Source: CAVXEH01 sp963805645
GTDB taxonomy: Bacteria; Chloroflexota; Limnocylindria; QHBO01
Direction: 5' to 3'
Assembly: GCA_963805645.1 (NCBI GenBank)
Contig: CAWDVA010000004.1
Span: forward strand, 62,001-126,000
DNA: 64,000 nucleotides
Below the pieces are notes generated by a model. That model saw only the letters and a list, made by a program, of their open reading frames with translations. It did not search any database and had not been told where the DNA came from. This document shows, in pieces, positions 1-8,243 of this stretch. Position 1 is the stretch's first letter. Every line of letters starts with the position of its first letter. The position numbers and the translations under genes were made by a program.

Positions 1-148
1 AGCCAATGGTGACCTTCGGCAGCTCGGCCATCTGCGAGGCAGAGCTCATGGCCGATGCTGGCGTGCTGCCGCCCCCTCCCGTCGAGCAGGCGCCGAGGAT
101 CAGCGCCAGCACCGACGCCCCGAGGGCGAGCATGCGGAATCTCCGCAT
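1..148 (-). CDS. Partial substrate-binding lipoprotein of an osmolyte-type ABC importer
   Basis: Only the first 49 residues are present; the rest lies beyond the window start. The N-terminus is a bacterial lipoprotein signal: Arg-rich start (MRRFR), hydrophobic core, lipobox L-G-A-C with the lipidated Cys at residue 21, then a Gly/Ser-rich linker. A strong ribosome binding site (AAGGAGGA) lies just upstream of the ATG at 148. It is the last visible gene of a minus-strand set encoding an ATPase with CBS domains and two ProW-like permeases, so by context it should be the receptor for glycine betaine, choline or a related compatible solute. The ligand cannot be read from this fragment. A 137-bp gap separates it from the upstream permease, with no obvious terminator. 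Confidence 0.75.
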   Translation of the reverse strand, partial: MRRFRMLALGASVLALILGACSTGGGGSTPASAMSSASQMAELPKVTIG

Positions 149-285
149 TGGGTCCTCCTTCTGGTGCGTACAAGGGATTGCCGCCGCATGCCGCGACGGT
201 TCAGGGTTCGGAGTCTATCAGCCGACTCGTGACGCTCCGATGACAGGAATAGGCCGATCTCTTCAACCGGGTTCAGATCGCGAGG

Positions 286-1044
286 CTAGACGAACGGTCC
301 CCCGACCGGTGCCTGCATCGAGTGCTCGTCCCCGCCCGAGGACCGTGCCGGCGATTGCGGGTGCGACCCGAGCCCCGGCGAGACGAACCGTCGCTGGAGC
401 CACGCGAAGCCAAGCTCGGTACCGATGGCCAGCAGGCCCACCAGCACGGCCCCCATGAACAGCTGGGCGTCGTCCTGCTGGGCGATGCCGTCGATGATGA
501 GCCTCCCGAGGCCGCCCGCGCCGAGGACCGCAGCCAGCGTGGCGGTCGCCACGATCTGCACCGCCGAGATGCGCAGACCGGTCAGGATCGAGGGCAGGGC
601 GAGCGGCACCTCCACCCACCACAGGAGCTGGAGCTCGCGCATCCCCATCCCGCGCCCGGCCTCGACGGCGTCCGGTTCAACCTCCCGGATGCCGGCGTAG
701 GTGTTGGTCACGATGGGCGGGATGCCAAGCGCGACGAGGGCCACGACGGTGGGGATGAAGAAGAAGCCGAGCGGCGGCCACCAGTTGGCCGTGATGGTCA
801 GGACGATCCCGAGCAGGCCGAGCGTCGGCAGCGCCCGGCCGATGTTCGCGACGCTGATCGCCGCCAGCGCGCCGCGCCCGGTGTGGCCGATGGCGAGCCC
901 CACAGGGAGCGCGATGACCACCGAGAGAAGGAGCGACCCGCCCGAGAAGGCCAGGTGCTCCACGAGGCGGGGGAGCATGCCGTCCGGACCGGTCCAGTGC
1001 GCGGGGACGGAGAGCCACTGGGCCAGCTCGCCGATCAGCGTCAT
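286..1044 (-). CDS. ProW/OpuB-type ABC transporter permease (second of pair)
   Basis: 252-residue inner-membrane permease of the glycine betaine/carnitine/choline importer family. About five to six hydrophobic segments are visible. An EAA-type loop that contacts the ATPase (E-A-G-R-G-M-G-M near residue 127, then G-L-R) precedes the typical A-T-A-T-L-A-A-V-L-G-A-G-G-L-G segment. The ATG at 1044 overlaps the stop of the preceding permease in an ATGA, indicating translational coupling. The C-terminal ~30 residues are polar, possibly a cytosolic tail. With its partner permease it would form the heterodimeric channel. Substrate is unresolved: betaine, choline or proline betaine are all possible. 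Confidence 0.85.
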   Translation of the reverse strand: MTLIGELAQWLSVPAHWTGPDGMLPRLVEHLAFSGGSLLLSVVIALPVGLAIGHTGRGALAAISVANIGRALPTLGLLGIVLTITANWWPPLGFFFIPTVVALVALGIPPIVTNTYAGIREVEPDAVEAGRGMGMRELQLLWWVEVPLALPSILTGLRISAVQIVATATLAAVLGAGGLGRLIIDGIAQQDDAQLFMGAVLVGLLAIGTELGFAWLQRRFVSPGLGSHPQSPARSSGGDEHSMQAPVGGPFV

Positions 1045-1709
1045 GTTGCGGCCCTGCGGGCCCGCGCCCAGGGCGTCAGCCGCGCCTGGATGGCGAGGAG
1101 GCCCAGATCGACCAGGACGGCGAGCGCCACGGAGAGGAGGGAACCCACCCAGATGGCGGTGGGGAAGAAGCCCTTGAGCCCGGTCACCACGATGAGGTAG
1201 CCCAGGCCGCCCTGGCCGATGAGCGCGGTGACGGTGACGAGGCCCACGGTGGTGACGGTGGCGATCCGGAGGCCGGCCACGATGATCGGCACGGCAATCG
1301 GCAGCTCCACGCGCCAGAGCAGCTGGGTTCGGGTGAACCCCATCCCGGTCGCCGCCTCGACGACATCGGCCGGGACCGACTCCAGGCCCAGCAGGATGTT
1401 GCGGATCAGGATCAGCAGGGTGTAGCTCGTGAGGGCGATCTCGGCCGAGAGGAAGCTGAGACCGGTGAACGGGATCAGGAAGGCGAAGAGCGCCAGGCTG
1501 GGGATCGCGTACAGGACCCCGGTGACACCGATGACCGCCGCGGTCGCGCGCCTTCGGCGACGGATGAAGAGCGCCGCGGCGAAGCTGAGGACGAACCCGA
1601 TGACGACCGCGGTCACGGTCATCCCCACGTGCTGCAGCAGCCGCTCCCAGATGATGTCCAGGTTGGAGACGACCCAGTCGGGGCGGAGGAACGGCTCGCC
1701 GGGCGGCAT
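1041..1709 (-). CDS. ProW/OpuB-type ABC transporter permease (first of pair)
   Basis: 222-residue permease paralogous to the next gene. It has an EAA loop (E-A-A-T-G-M-G-F, then L-L-W-R-V-E-L-P) and the family's T-V-T-A-L-I-G-Q-G-G-L-G segment near residue 165. Two permeases per operon are usual in the OpuB/OpuC and OsmU/YehW-YehY types. Its ATG lies 4 bp downstream of the ATPase stop and its stop overlaps the next start, so ATPase, both permeases and probably the receptor form one transcript. An Arg-rich patch (R-R-R-R-R) after the second hydrophobic segment fits a cytoplasmic loop. Confidence 0.85.
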   Translation of the reverse strand: MPPGEPFLRPDWVVSNLDIIWERLLQHVGMTVTAVVIGFVLSFAAALFIRRRRRATAAVIGVTGVLYAIPSLALFAFLIPFTGLSFLSAEIALTSYTLLILIRNILLGLESVPADVVEAATGMGFTRTQLLWRVELPIAVPIIVAGLRIATVTTVGLVTVTALIGQGGLGYLIVVTGLKGFFPTAIWVGSLLSVALAVLVDLGLLAIQARLTPWARARRAAT

Positions 1710-1713
1710 CGGA

Positions 1714-2877
1714 TCAGGCCGTGGCCGTCGCCGGGGCCGGCTCGGCGGCGTTCCGCATGACGGCGCTGATCTGCTCGACGCTCACGAGCCCCAGCACGCG
1801 CTCCCGCTCGTCGACCACGACGCCCAGCTGAACGGACGAGGCGAGCATCGCGGAGAGCGCATCGCGCAGGGTCGTCTCGGGCTCCAGCAGGCTGGCCCCG
1901 GGCATAGCGAGCGACGGATCGATGGCGCCGCCATCGGCGAGGTCGCTGCCATGGATCCAGCCGATGGGACGATCGCGGCCGTCCACGAGCAGAGCGAAGT
2001 CGATCGGTGCAGCGCCGACCGCGCGCTCGGCATCGCGGGTTCGGTCACCGGCGTGGACGATCACGGCCTCGAGAAGCGGGAGGTCGCGGACCCTCGCCAG
2101 GGAGAGGCGCTTGAGGCCGCGGTCGGCCCCCACGAAGCGCTCGACGAACTCGCTCGCCGGCTGGGCCAGGATGGCGTTCGGGCTGTCGTACTGGGCCAGG
2201 ATGCCCCCCCGCTGGAGGATCGCGATCCGGTCGGCCATCTTGATCGCCTCGTCCACGTCATGGGTGACGAAGACGATGGTCTTGCGCACCTTGGCCTGCA
2301 GGCGCAGGAACTCGTTCTGGAGCCGGTCGCGGCGGATGGGATCCACCGCACCGAACGGCTCGTCCATGAGCATCACCGGGGGATCCGCCGCCAGCGCACG
2401 GGCCACGCCCACCCGCTGGCGTTCGCCGCCGGAGAGCTCCGAGGGGTACCGGTCGCGGTAGCTCGCCGGGTCCAGGCCCACCAGGTCCAGCAGCTCCTCG
2501 ACGCGGTCCCGGGTGCGTGCAGCGGGCCAGCGCAGGAGACGGGGGACCACCGCGGCGTTCTCTGCCACGGTCATGTGCGGAAAGAGCCCGACCTGCTGGA
2601 TCACGTAGCCGATCCGGCGACGCAGCTCCACCGCGGGCAGCCGCATGACGTCCTCGCCGTCGATGGTGATCGTGCCGGCGGTGGGGTCCACGAGCCGGTT
2701 GATCATCTTCATGGTGGTGGTCTTGCCGCACCCCGACGGGCCGACGAGGACGCAGACTTCGCCGGCCGGGACGGTGAGCGTCAGCTCCGTCACCGCGGGT
2801 GGGGTGCCCTCCGGGCCGTACCGCTTGGTGACGCGATCGAGGGCAACGACCGCTCCCGTCGCGGCGGTGGTGGTCAT
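1714..2877 (-). CDS. Osmolyte ABC transporter ATPase with C-terminal CBS pair
   Basis: 387-residue ATP-binding subunit. The N-terminal ABC domain has Walker A G-P-S-G-C-G-K-T (about residues 46-53), signature L-S-G-G-E-R-Q-R-V, Walker B V-M-L-M-D-E-P and the switch His (F-V-T-H-D). Roughly residues 250-380 carry two CBS-like motifs, as in OpuCA/ProV-type ATPases where they sense ionic strength or nucleotides. The ATG at 2877 was chosen because the ABC fold starts a few residues later and it overlaps the stop of the upstream gene (ATGA). A much longer reading in this frame would run across the neighbouring gene and is rejected. It probably couples ATP hydrolysis to compatible-solute uptake. 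Confidence 0.9.
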   Translation of the reverse strand: MTTTAATGAVVALDRVTKRYGPEGTPPAVTELTLTVPAGEVCVLVGPSGCGKTTTMKMINRLVDPTAGTITIDGEDVMRLPAVELRRRIGYVIQQVGLFPHMTVAENAAVVPRLLRWPAARTRDRVEELLDLVGLDPASYRDRYPSELSGGERQRVGVARALAADPPVMLMDEPFGAVDPIRRDRLQNEFLRLQAKVRKTIVFVTHDVDEAIKMADRIAILQRGGILAQYDSPNAILAQPASEFVERFVGADRGLKRLSLARVRDLPLLEAVIVHAGDRTRDAERAVGAAPIDFALLVDGRDRPIGWIHGSDLADGGAIDPSLAMPGASLLEPETTLRDALSAMLASSVQLGVVVDERERVLGLVSVEQISAVMRNAAEPAPATATA

Positions 2878-4931
2878 GGTGCCGATGATACGGGTCCCGT
2901 GTCGCTCGCCGTTGTGACGAGCTCGTAGATCGTGAGCGACCCGTTTTCGTAGACCTGCTGGAGGCCCGGCACCTGGGTGAAGTCCACCGGCTGGTCGCAC
3001 GGGGACGGGCGGCCGCCGTCGATGAGGTAGGACGCGCCGAGCTCGCGCAGGAGCGAGAGGGTGAGCGCCGCGTCGCCGCCGCAGTAGATGGCGCTCAGCT
3101 GGGCGGCACGGACGTCCGGAGAGTAGCCCAGGTTGGCAACGTACGGCTCGAAGGTGAGCAGGCGGAGCCGCCCGGCCGGGTCCGTTGGCGCGTTGAGCCA
3201 GCCGTCGGTGGCGAAGACCGCGCGGTCCGGCGTGTTGCCCGCGATCCATTCCGCCGCCGCGAGCTGGTCGGCGGAGAGGACCTGCTCCCGGTTCAGGCCC
3301 GTCCAGGCCCCCACGAGCAACGGGGACGGCACGCTCAAGGCCAGCACCACGGCCAGCGCCGGCCACGGCCAGCGGCGGATGAGCCAGCCGGCCAGCAGGG
3401 CCACCGCGATCCACATCGCCTGGAAGTACTTGTTCATGTCGAAGGCGATGGAGCTGACCTGGATCACGTTCGGGACCACGAAGAGGGCGATCACCCACGC
3501 CGCCAGGAACCAGCGCACCGGTGTCCGGCGCCAGACGAGCGCCACGCCGGCCAGCACCAACGGCACCCCGAGGTTGGTGACATAGAAGAAGACGACCGCC
3601 CAGGGACCGTCGGAGAACGGCGCCGATTCCCAGCCGGCGACAATCTTGAGCGCCCCGGAGTCCGATGCCTGGATGAGCGGCGCCACGGCGAAGGGCAGGC
3701 TGAGGAGGTAGGGGGCCAGGAAGAGCAGCGCGTTGCGAGGGGTGGCGGCATCGGTCAGGCGTCCGGCGGTGAGCACCCAGAGCAGGGCGATCAGCAGCCC
3801 GGCGGGGAAGAAGAAGAAGTGGAACGGGGCCAGGAGCGCGCCGGTCAGCCCGGCGAGAGCGATGAGCGCCGGGCGGTCACGCCAGCCCGCCCGCCTCCGG
3901 CGAGCGCTGGGGAGCCCCGCCACCAGCAGCAGCACCATCGCGACCAGCATGGGGAGGCCGGCCATGGTCGCCCGATGCACCAGGAGCCCGGTGCCCATCA
4001 CGGATGGGATCCGGAAGTACGGCCAGGTGACGCGACCCAGCGGATCGAACCAGGTGTTGTCGTAGCTGTTGTTGATCACCAGGCTGACCGGGTCGCCCAG
4101 CCCGTTCGCCACGTCGCCGATGAGGCGGATCCAGCCCAGCCCGCCGGCGAAGACGGCAATGGCGGCGGCAATCAGGGCCGCACGTCGCGCGCGCTCTCCA
4201 TGCAGCAACGTCCGGGCCAGGCCGTGGACGCAGAGAACGAGAGCGCCCGCGAGGATCGCCGATGAGGTGACGAAGACCGGGATCACGAAGAGGCCGGCGG
4301 CGTTCGCGACGATGGCGTCGTGGAAATCGGCGAACCAGTGGTACACGAGAGGGACGCCGGCGAAGTACGGAACCTGCGGCGGGAAGTTGCCGGCGTTCAG
4401 GCTCTGCGCAATCGACAGGTGGACGCCGAGGTCGCTCCAGTTGGACCCGCCGCTGTCGACGCCTGCGGCGGTGACGTGCCAGAGCCCGCTGGCCAGCACC
4501 AGGCCAACGAACGCGGCCGCCGCGCCCGCCAGCAGGAACGGCCAGGCGTCGCGGGCGAACGCATTCCGTGCCGCGCGGAGCCCGGTCGCCACGCCGGCCG
4601 CCGCGAACCCCCGCCAGGCGGCGATCGGGAACGGCGACGCGAGGAGGAGCGCGGCGGCGAAGACGCTTCCCCGTGAGTAGCCGAACGGCAGCGAGAGCCA
4701 CCACACCAGGTGGGTGCTGACGGCAAGCGAAAGGACGATCGCGAGGCCCAGCCGTCCGGCGGCCGGGATCCGCGGTGCTGCGACGGCCACCAGGGCCCAC
4801 CCCGGGACCACGTAGAGGAGCGGCCACACCACGGGAATCGCGAGCGGTGGAAGCACCCAGGCCGCCGCGAGGCCGGCAATGACGGCGGCGGAAGCACGCC
4901 CGGCCGCGGCCGGTGAGCCCGGGCGCCTCAC
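2874..4931 (-). CDS. Polytopic membrane protein, possible GT-C-type glycosyltransferase
   Basis: 685 residues with about 12 hydrophobic segments spread over the first three quarters, then a soluble C-terminal domain of about 140 residues containing S-A-D-Q-L-A-A-A-E-W-I. Long extracytoplasmic loops (around W-S-D-L-G-V-H and P-L-V-Y-H-W-F-A-D-F-H) and the overall plan recall GT-C/GT39-like enzymes using polyprenyl-phosphate sugars, but I do not recognise a specific family. The GTG start at 4931 directly follows the stop of the upstream gene, and the stop overlaps the ABC ATPase start. It is therefore co-transcribed with the transporter, though a functional link is unclear. Confidence 0.55.
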   Translation of the reverse strand: MRRPGSPAAAGRASAAVIAGLAAAWVLPPLAIPVVWPLLYVVPGWALVAVAAPRIPAAGRLGLAIVLSLAVSTHLVWWLSLPFGYSRGSVFAAALLLASPFPIAAWRGFAAAGVATGLRAARNAFARDAWPFLLAGAAAAFVGLVLASGLWHVTAAGVDSGGSNWSDLGVHLSIAQSLNAGNFPPQVPYFAGVPLVYHWFADFHDAIVANAAGLFVIPVFVTSSAILAGALVLCVHGLARTLLHGERARRAALIAAAIAVFAGGLGWIRLIGDVANGLGDPVSLVINNSYDNTWFDPLGRVTWPYFRIPSVMGTGLLVHRATMAGLPMLVAMVLLLVAGLPSARRRRAGWRDRPALIALAGLTGALLAPFHFFFFPAGLLIALLWVLTAGRLTDAATPRNALLFLAPYLLSLPFAVAPLIQASDSGALKIVAGWESAPFSDGPWAVVFFYVTNLGVPLVLAGVALVWRRTPVRWFLAAWVIALFVVPNVIQVSSIAFDMNKYFQAMWIAVALLAGWLIRRWPWPALAVVLALSVPSPLLVGAWTGLNREQVLSADQLAAAEWIAGNTPDRAVFATDGWLNAPTDPAGRLRLLTFEPYVANLGYSPDVRAAQLSAIYCGGDAALTLSLLRELGASYLIDGGRPSPCDQPVDFTQVPGLQQVYENGSLTIYELVTTASDTGPVSSAP

Positions 4932-5504
4932 TCAGCCGTTGGGTGTCGACGGTGCCAGGCGGGCGACAGGTTGACGCGGATCGAGGAGGGCCACGATGCG
5001 GTCCACCTGGGCGTCGGTGAGCACCTCGTCGCCGGCGATCCCGCGCGCAAGCTGGTCGGGTGTGGCGTGGACGTGGATCGCGGGCCGCTGATCCGGCTCC
5101 CACGTCACGTCGATGTTTGGCCCGGTGACCAGGCAGGCCTCGACGACGGCGGGCAGCCCGGCCCGCTCCAGCACCAGCTCCAGTCGGTGGCCCGCCAGGC
5201 GGGCCACGGTGACCGCCACCGCGTCCCAGGGGATCCATGAATCGGTGGACCGGCTCCAGCGGTACCAGTGCCCGTTCCGCCTGCGGAAGCGCCCATGTTC
5301 GTGGGCCCTCGTCAGCGCCCAGGTCCCGCCCGGACCCACGACGACGGCGTCGATGGGCTCCGCTCCCGAGGGCGCCGCGTGCGCGACGTAGTGGTACCGA
5401 TCGTCGAGCCGGCGTCCCAGTTCCGCCGCCAGGCGGTCAGGCGCAAGGGCGGCGAGCCGGGCGAACGGCAGACGGGATCGGGGAGCGAGCGGATGGATGA
5501 TCAT
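4932..5504 (-). CDS. NERD-like domain protein, function unknown
   Basis: 190-residue soluble protein. The segment I-D-A-V-V-V-G-P-G-G-T-W-A-L at about residues 50-65 resembles the core strand of NERD (nuclease-related) domains, where it is normally followed by E-x-K. Here it is followed by T-R-A-H-E-H-G, so the nuclease-type acidic/Lys pair is not clearly kept. The C-terminal part (residues 135-175) looks like a small helical module (D-E-V-L-T-D-A-Q-V). It is the first gene of the minus-strand run into the membrane protein and ABC operon. The assignment is a pattern match by eye; the protein may be a non-catalytic relative. Confidence 0.45.
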   Translation of the reverse strand: MIIHPLAPRSRLPFARLAALAPDRLAAELGRRLDDRYHYVAHAAPSGAEPIDAVVVGPGGTWALTRAHEHGRFRRRNGHWYRWSRSTDSWIPWDAVAVTVARLAGHRLELVLERAGLPAVVEACLVTGPNIDVTWEPDQRPAIHVHATPDQLARGIAGDEVLTDAQVDRIVALLDPRQPVARLAPSTPNG

Positions 5505-5570
5505 GGGTCGAACGATCGGCTGCCTGCCTAGCGTGGTGTCAAGGGTCCCCCCGGACCGGACGAGTCAAGT

Positions 5571-6083
5571 CTACCGCGACACTCCCGAATCGGGTAGATC
5601 CTTGGCCATGGCGACCGCCCGTTCCACGTATCCCAGGGAACGGTAGAGCGCGCGAGCCACATCGTTGCCGCCGAACACGTTGAGCTCGACGCGATCGAGG
5701 CCACGCGAACGGGCCACCTCCTCCGCGAGCAGCATCGCCTCGCGCCCGTAGCCCTTGCCACGCTGCGCCTCGTCGATCTCCACGTCCCACACGTAGAGCA
5801 CCTGCCGCTCGTCGACCTCGCGCCGTCCGACCCACAGGATGCCCACCCGCAGGCCGTCGGACTCCAGGACCAGCAGGTCGTGGTCGGGCGTCTCCAGCCC
5901 CTGGGGCAGGGTGGCCGTCATGTCGCGGTCAGCCTTGCGGGCGGCAGCCGCCGCATCGGCCCCGCCGTTCACGGCGATGTCGCGGGCATACCCGTCGGTC
6001 ACGTGGCGATACCAAGCGGCGTACTCATCGGTGCGCAGGCGGCGGGCGGTGAGCCGCGGAATCGGCGGTGGGGCATCGCTCAT
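5571..6083 (-). CDS. GNAT-family N-acetyltransferase
   Basis: 170 residues. The acetyl-CoA binding motif A is visible as V-E-I-D-E-A-Q-R-G-K-G-Y-G-R-E-A-M (Q/R-x-x-G-x-G/A type), followed by the typical L-N-V-F-G-G-N-D-V-A-R-A-L-Y-R-S-L-G-Y ending. The acceptor is not predictable. The start at 6083 is preferred over an upstream Met because a TACCAT -10 box on the minus strand ends 6 nt before it, which implies a leaderless mRNA starting at the ATG. It is divergent from folE with only 59 bp between the two start codons. Confidence 0.8.
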   Translation of the reverse strand: MSDAPPPIPRLTARRLRTDEYAAWYRHVTDGYARDIAVNGGADAAAAARKADRDMTATLPQGLETPDHDLLVLESDGLRVGILWVGRREVDERQVLYVWDVEIDEAQRGKGYGREAMLLAEEVARSRGLDRVELNVFGGNDVARALYRSLGYVERAVAMAKDLPDSGVSR

Positions 6084-6089
6084 CGGGGC

Positions 6090-6095
6090 ATGGTA
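6090..6095 (-). promoter_or_regulatory. -10 box of GNAT gene (leaderless type)
   Basis: TACCAT on the minus strand ends 6 nt before the ATG at 6083, placing the expected transcription start on or next to the start codon. No convincing -35 hexamer. Confidence 0.45.
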
Positions 6096-6129
6096 GCGGG
6101 CGCGATCGAGGTGCCGGCCACGCGGCTGG

Positions 6130-6135
6130 TAGCAT
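6130..6135 (+). promoter_or_regulatory. -10 box of folE (leaderless type)
   Basis: TAGCAT ends 7 nt before the folE ATG at 6143, with no Shine-Dalgarno sequence between them. The same geometry recurs at several genes in this window. Confidence 0.45.
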
Positions 6136-6142
6136 CCGCCGC

Positions 6143-6721
6143 ATGACACAGCTGCAGGTGGGGGTGGAGATCGAGGAGGCGGTGCGGACCCTCCTCGCAG
6201 AGATCGGCGAGGACCCCGATCGCGCCGGGCTGCTGGGAACCCCGGCCCGCGTGCGGCGCATGTACGAGGAGCTCGCGGCGGGCTACGGGGTCGATCCGGA
6301 CGAGCTGATGAACGGGGCCTGCTACGAGGTCGAGTACGACGAGATGGTGGTCGTGCGCGACATCGGCTTCTTCTCCCTCTGCGAGCATCACCTGCTGCCC
6401 TTCTTCGGGAAGGTGCACGTCGGCTACCTGCCGAAGGGCCGGGTCATCGGCCTGTCGAAGATCCCGCGCATCGTGGAGATGTACGGCCGACGCCTCCAGC
6501 TCCAGGAGCGGCTCACCCAGCAGGTGGCCGAGTTCCTGATGGAACGCCTCGAGCCGCGGGGCGTGGCCTGCGTCGTCGAGGCCAGCCACATGTGCACCAT
6601 GATGCGGGGCGTGAAGAAGGAGCAGGCGCGGATGGTGACCAGCGCCATGCTGGGTCGATTCCGCATGGACCCCAAGACCCGGACCGAGTTCCTGGCCCTG
6701 ATCGGCAACCCGGGCGGCTAG
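6143..6721 (+). CDS. folE: GTP cyclohydrolase I
   Basis: 192-residue enzyme converting GTP to 7,8-dihydroneopterin triphosphate, the first step of folate/pterin synthesis. Family hallmarks are all present: zinc and active-site segment S-L-C-E-H-H-L-L-P-F-F-G-K-V-H-V-G-Y, G-L-S-K-I-P-R-I-V-E, and the late C-V-V-E-A-S-H-M-C-T-M-M-R-G-V with the third zinc ligand Cys. Length is typical. The ATG at 6143 was chosen over an in-frame upstream Met because the family alignment begins there and a -10 box lies 7 nt before it. No other folate genes are adjacent; the next gene is a mutase subunit. Confidence 0.97.
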   Translation: MTQLQVGVEIEEAVRTLLAEIGEDPDRAGLLGTPARVRRMYEELAAGYGVDPDELMNGACYEVEYDEMVVVRDIGFFSLCEHHLLPFFGKVHVGYLPKGRVIGLSKIPRIVEMYGRRLQLQERLTQQVAEFLMERLEPRGVACVVEASHMCTMMRGVKKEQARMVTSAMLGRFRMDPKTRTEFLALIGNPGG

Positions 6722-6733
6722 AATCGGCGAGCC

Positions 6734-7174
6734 ATGACGAACCAGCCAGGGACCGATGGCGGCGCCACCGCGCGCAAGGGCCCCATCCGGATCCTCATCG
6801 CCAAGCCCGGCCTGGACGGCCACGATCGCGGCGCCAAGGTCCTCGCCCGCGGCCTCCGCGACGAGGGCTTCGAGGTGATCTACACCGGCCTCCGCCAGAC
6901 GCCGGAGATGATCGCCGACGCCGCCGAGCAGGAGGACGTGGACGTGGTGGGCCTCTCGATCCTGTCCGGGGCGCACATGACGCTGCTGCCCCGGGTCGCG
7001 TCGCTGGTCCGGGAGCGGGGGATGGACGACGTGCTCATCGCGGCCGGCGGGATCATTCCCGACGTGGACATCGGCCCCCTGAAGGAGGCGGGCATCGCCG
7101 AGATCTTCGGCCCCGGGACGAGCATCGGCGAGATCGCTCGCTATTTCCGCGAGCACGCCCGCCGGCCCGCCTGA
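6734..7174 (+). CDS. Methylmalonyl-CoA mutase-type B12-binding subunit
   Basis: 146-residue stand-alone cobalamin-binding domain. The base-off/His-on signature D-G-H-D-R-G (His ligand at about residue 30) is followed by the S-I-L-S-G-A-H and A-A-G-G-I-I-P segments typical of the B12 domain of acyl-CoA mutases. Proteins of this size pair with a separate large catalytic subunit, which is not in this window. MeaB, the mutase chaperone, is the next gene, supporting a role in methylmalonyl-CoA or isobutyryl-CoA isomerisation. The box TAGAAT (6719-6724, sharing the folE stop codon) lies 9 nt before the ATG, so it may also have its own leaderless transcript. Confidence 0.9.
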   Translation: MTNQPGTDGGATARKGPIRILIAKPGLDGHDRGAKVLARGLRDEGFEVIYTGLRQTPEMIADAAEQEDVDVVGLSILSGAHMTLLPRVASLVRERGMDDVLIAAGGIIPDVDIGPLKEAGIAEIFGPGTSIGEIARYFREHARRPA

Positions 7175-7194
7175 TCGCGTGGCGGACACGGCCC

Positions 7195-8112
7195 GTGGCT
7201 GACGCCGCCGCCCTGCTCTCGGCAGCGGTCGCCGGCGACCGCCGCTCGCTCGCCCGGCTCCTCACGGCGATCGAGGGCGGCGAGGCGGCGACCCGGACCA
7301 TCCTGCCGCAGATCTTCGCCGCCACGCGCGGCGCGCACCTGGTGGGAGTGACCGGGCCGCCGGGGGCGGGGAAGTCCACGCTCGTCAGCGCCCTCACCAC
7401 GGAGTATCGCCGGCGCGGCCGGCGAGTGGGCATCGTGGCCGTGGACCCGTCCTCGCCCTACACCGGCGGCGCCATCATGGGCGACCGGATCCGGATGATG
7501 GAGCACGCGGGGGATCGGGATGTCTTCATGCGCAGCATGGCCTCGCGCGGCGAGCTGGGCGGGCTGGCCGGAGCGACCTGGCTGGCGGCCGCCGCGATCG
7601 ACGCGGCCGGGTACGACCCGGTGATCATCGAAACGGTGGGCGCCGGGCAGAGCGAGGTTGAGATCGCCCGGCTGGCGGAGACGACCGTCGTGGTCGAGGT
7701 GCCCGAGATGGGGGACGAGATCCAGGCCATCAAGGCCGGCCTCCTCGAGGTTGCCGACGTCATCGCCGTGAACAAGGGCGACCGTCCGGGCGCCGACCGG
7801 GCCGCGCGGCAGCTGCGGGCCATGCTCTCCAGCACGGGCGGTCGCCTGGGCGCCCCGCCGCCGATCCTGGTCACGACCGCGGTGACCGGAGCCGGCGTCG
7901 TCCCGCTGGCGGACGCGATCGACGCCCACCGCGAGGCGGCGCGCTCGCCCGAACAGGTCCGGGCGCGGGCGCGCAACCAGGTCCTTCGCGCGCTCTCGGA
8001 GCAGGCCGCGGCACGGGCGGCGGCCGATCCGCGCTGGGTCGAGACGGTGCGGGCCGTGGCCGCCCGCGAGCTGGACCCGATCACCGCCGCGGAGCGCCTC
8101 CTGGATCGTTGA
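7195..8112 (+). CDS. meaB: MeaB/ArgK-type GTPase, acyl-CoA mutase chaperone
   Basis: 305-residue G3E-family P-loop GTPase that protects and reloads B12-dependent acyl-CoA mutases. Walker A G-P-P-G-A-G-K-S-T, the V-D-P-S-S-P-Y-T-G-G-A-I-M-G-D-R segment, base II-like E-T-V-G-A-G-Q-S-E and the guanine-specificity motif N-K-G-D are all visible. The start is set at GTG 7195: it is the first plausible in-frame start and lies 20 bp after the mutase subunit stop. Adjacency with the B12 subunit is the usual arrangement. Confidence 0.93.
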   Translation: MADAAALLSAAVAGDRRSLARLLTAIEGGEAATRTILPQIFAATRGAHLVGVTGPPGAGKSTLVSALTTEYRRRGRRVGIVAVDPSSPYTGGAIMGDRIRMMEHAGDRDVFMRSMASRGELGGLAGATWLAAAAIDAAGYDPVIIETVGAGQSEVEIARLAETTVVVEVPEMGDEIQAIKAGLLEVADVIAVNKGDRPGADRAARQLRAMLSSTGGRLGAPPPILVTTAVTGAGVVPLADAIDAHREAARSPEQVRARARNQVLRALSEQAAARAAADPRWVETVRAVAARELDPITAAERLLDR

Positions 8113-8123
8113 CGCCCGCCAGG

Positions 8124-8173
8124 GCCGGATGCAGGCGGCGTGCACCTCTGGCTTCACCGGGCGTGCATCCGGC
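8124..8173 (+). terminator. Inverted repeat after meaB, possible terminator
   Basis: GCCGGATGCA (8124-8133) and its perfect complement TGCATCCGGC (8164-8173) flank a 30-nt loop, followed by ATTTG. The stem is strong but the loop is long and the T-tract is poor, so it may act as a 3'-end stabiliser rather than a classical terminator. Confidence 0.4.
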
Positions 8174-8229
8174 ATTTGACCCGGTCGTGGAACCGGCCCT
8201 CGGGCGGGCCCACCGGTGGCGGGGCCTGC

Positions 8230-8235
8230 TAGGCT
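8230..8235 (+). promoter_or_regulatory. -10 box of hydroxyacyl-CoA dehydrogenase gene
   Basis: TAGGCT ends 8 nt before the ATG at 8244, with no Shine-Dalgarno between. Leaderless-type promoter geometry. Confidence 0.4.
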
Positions 8236-8243
8236 AGCCAGCC

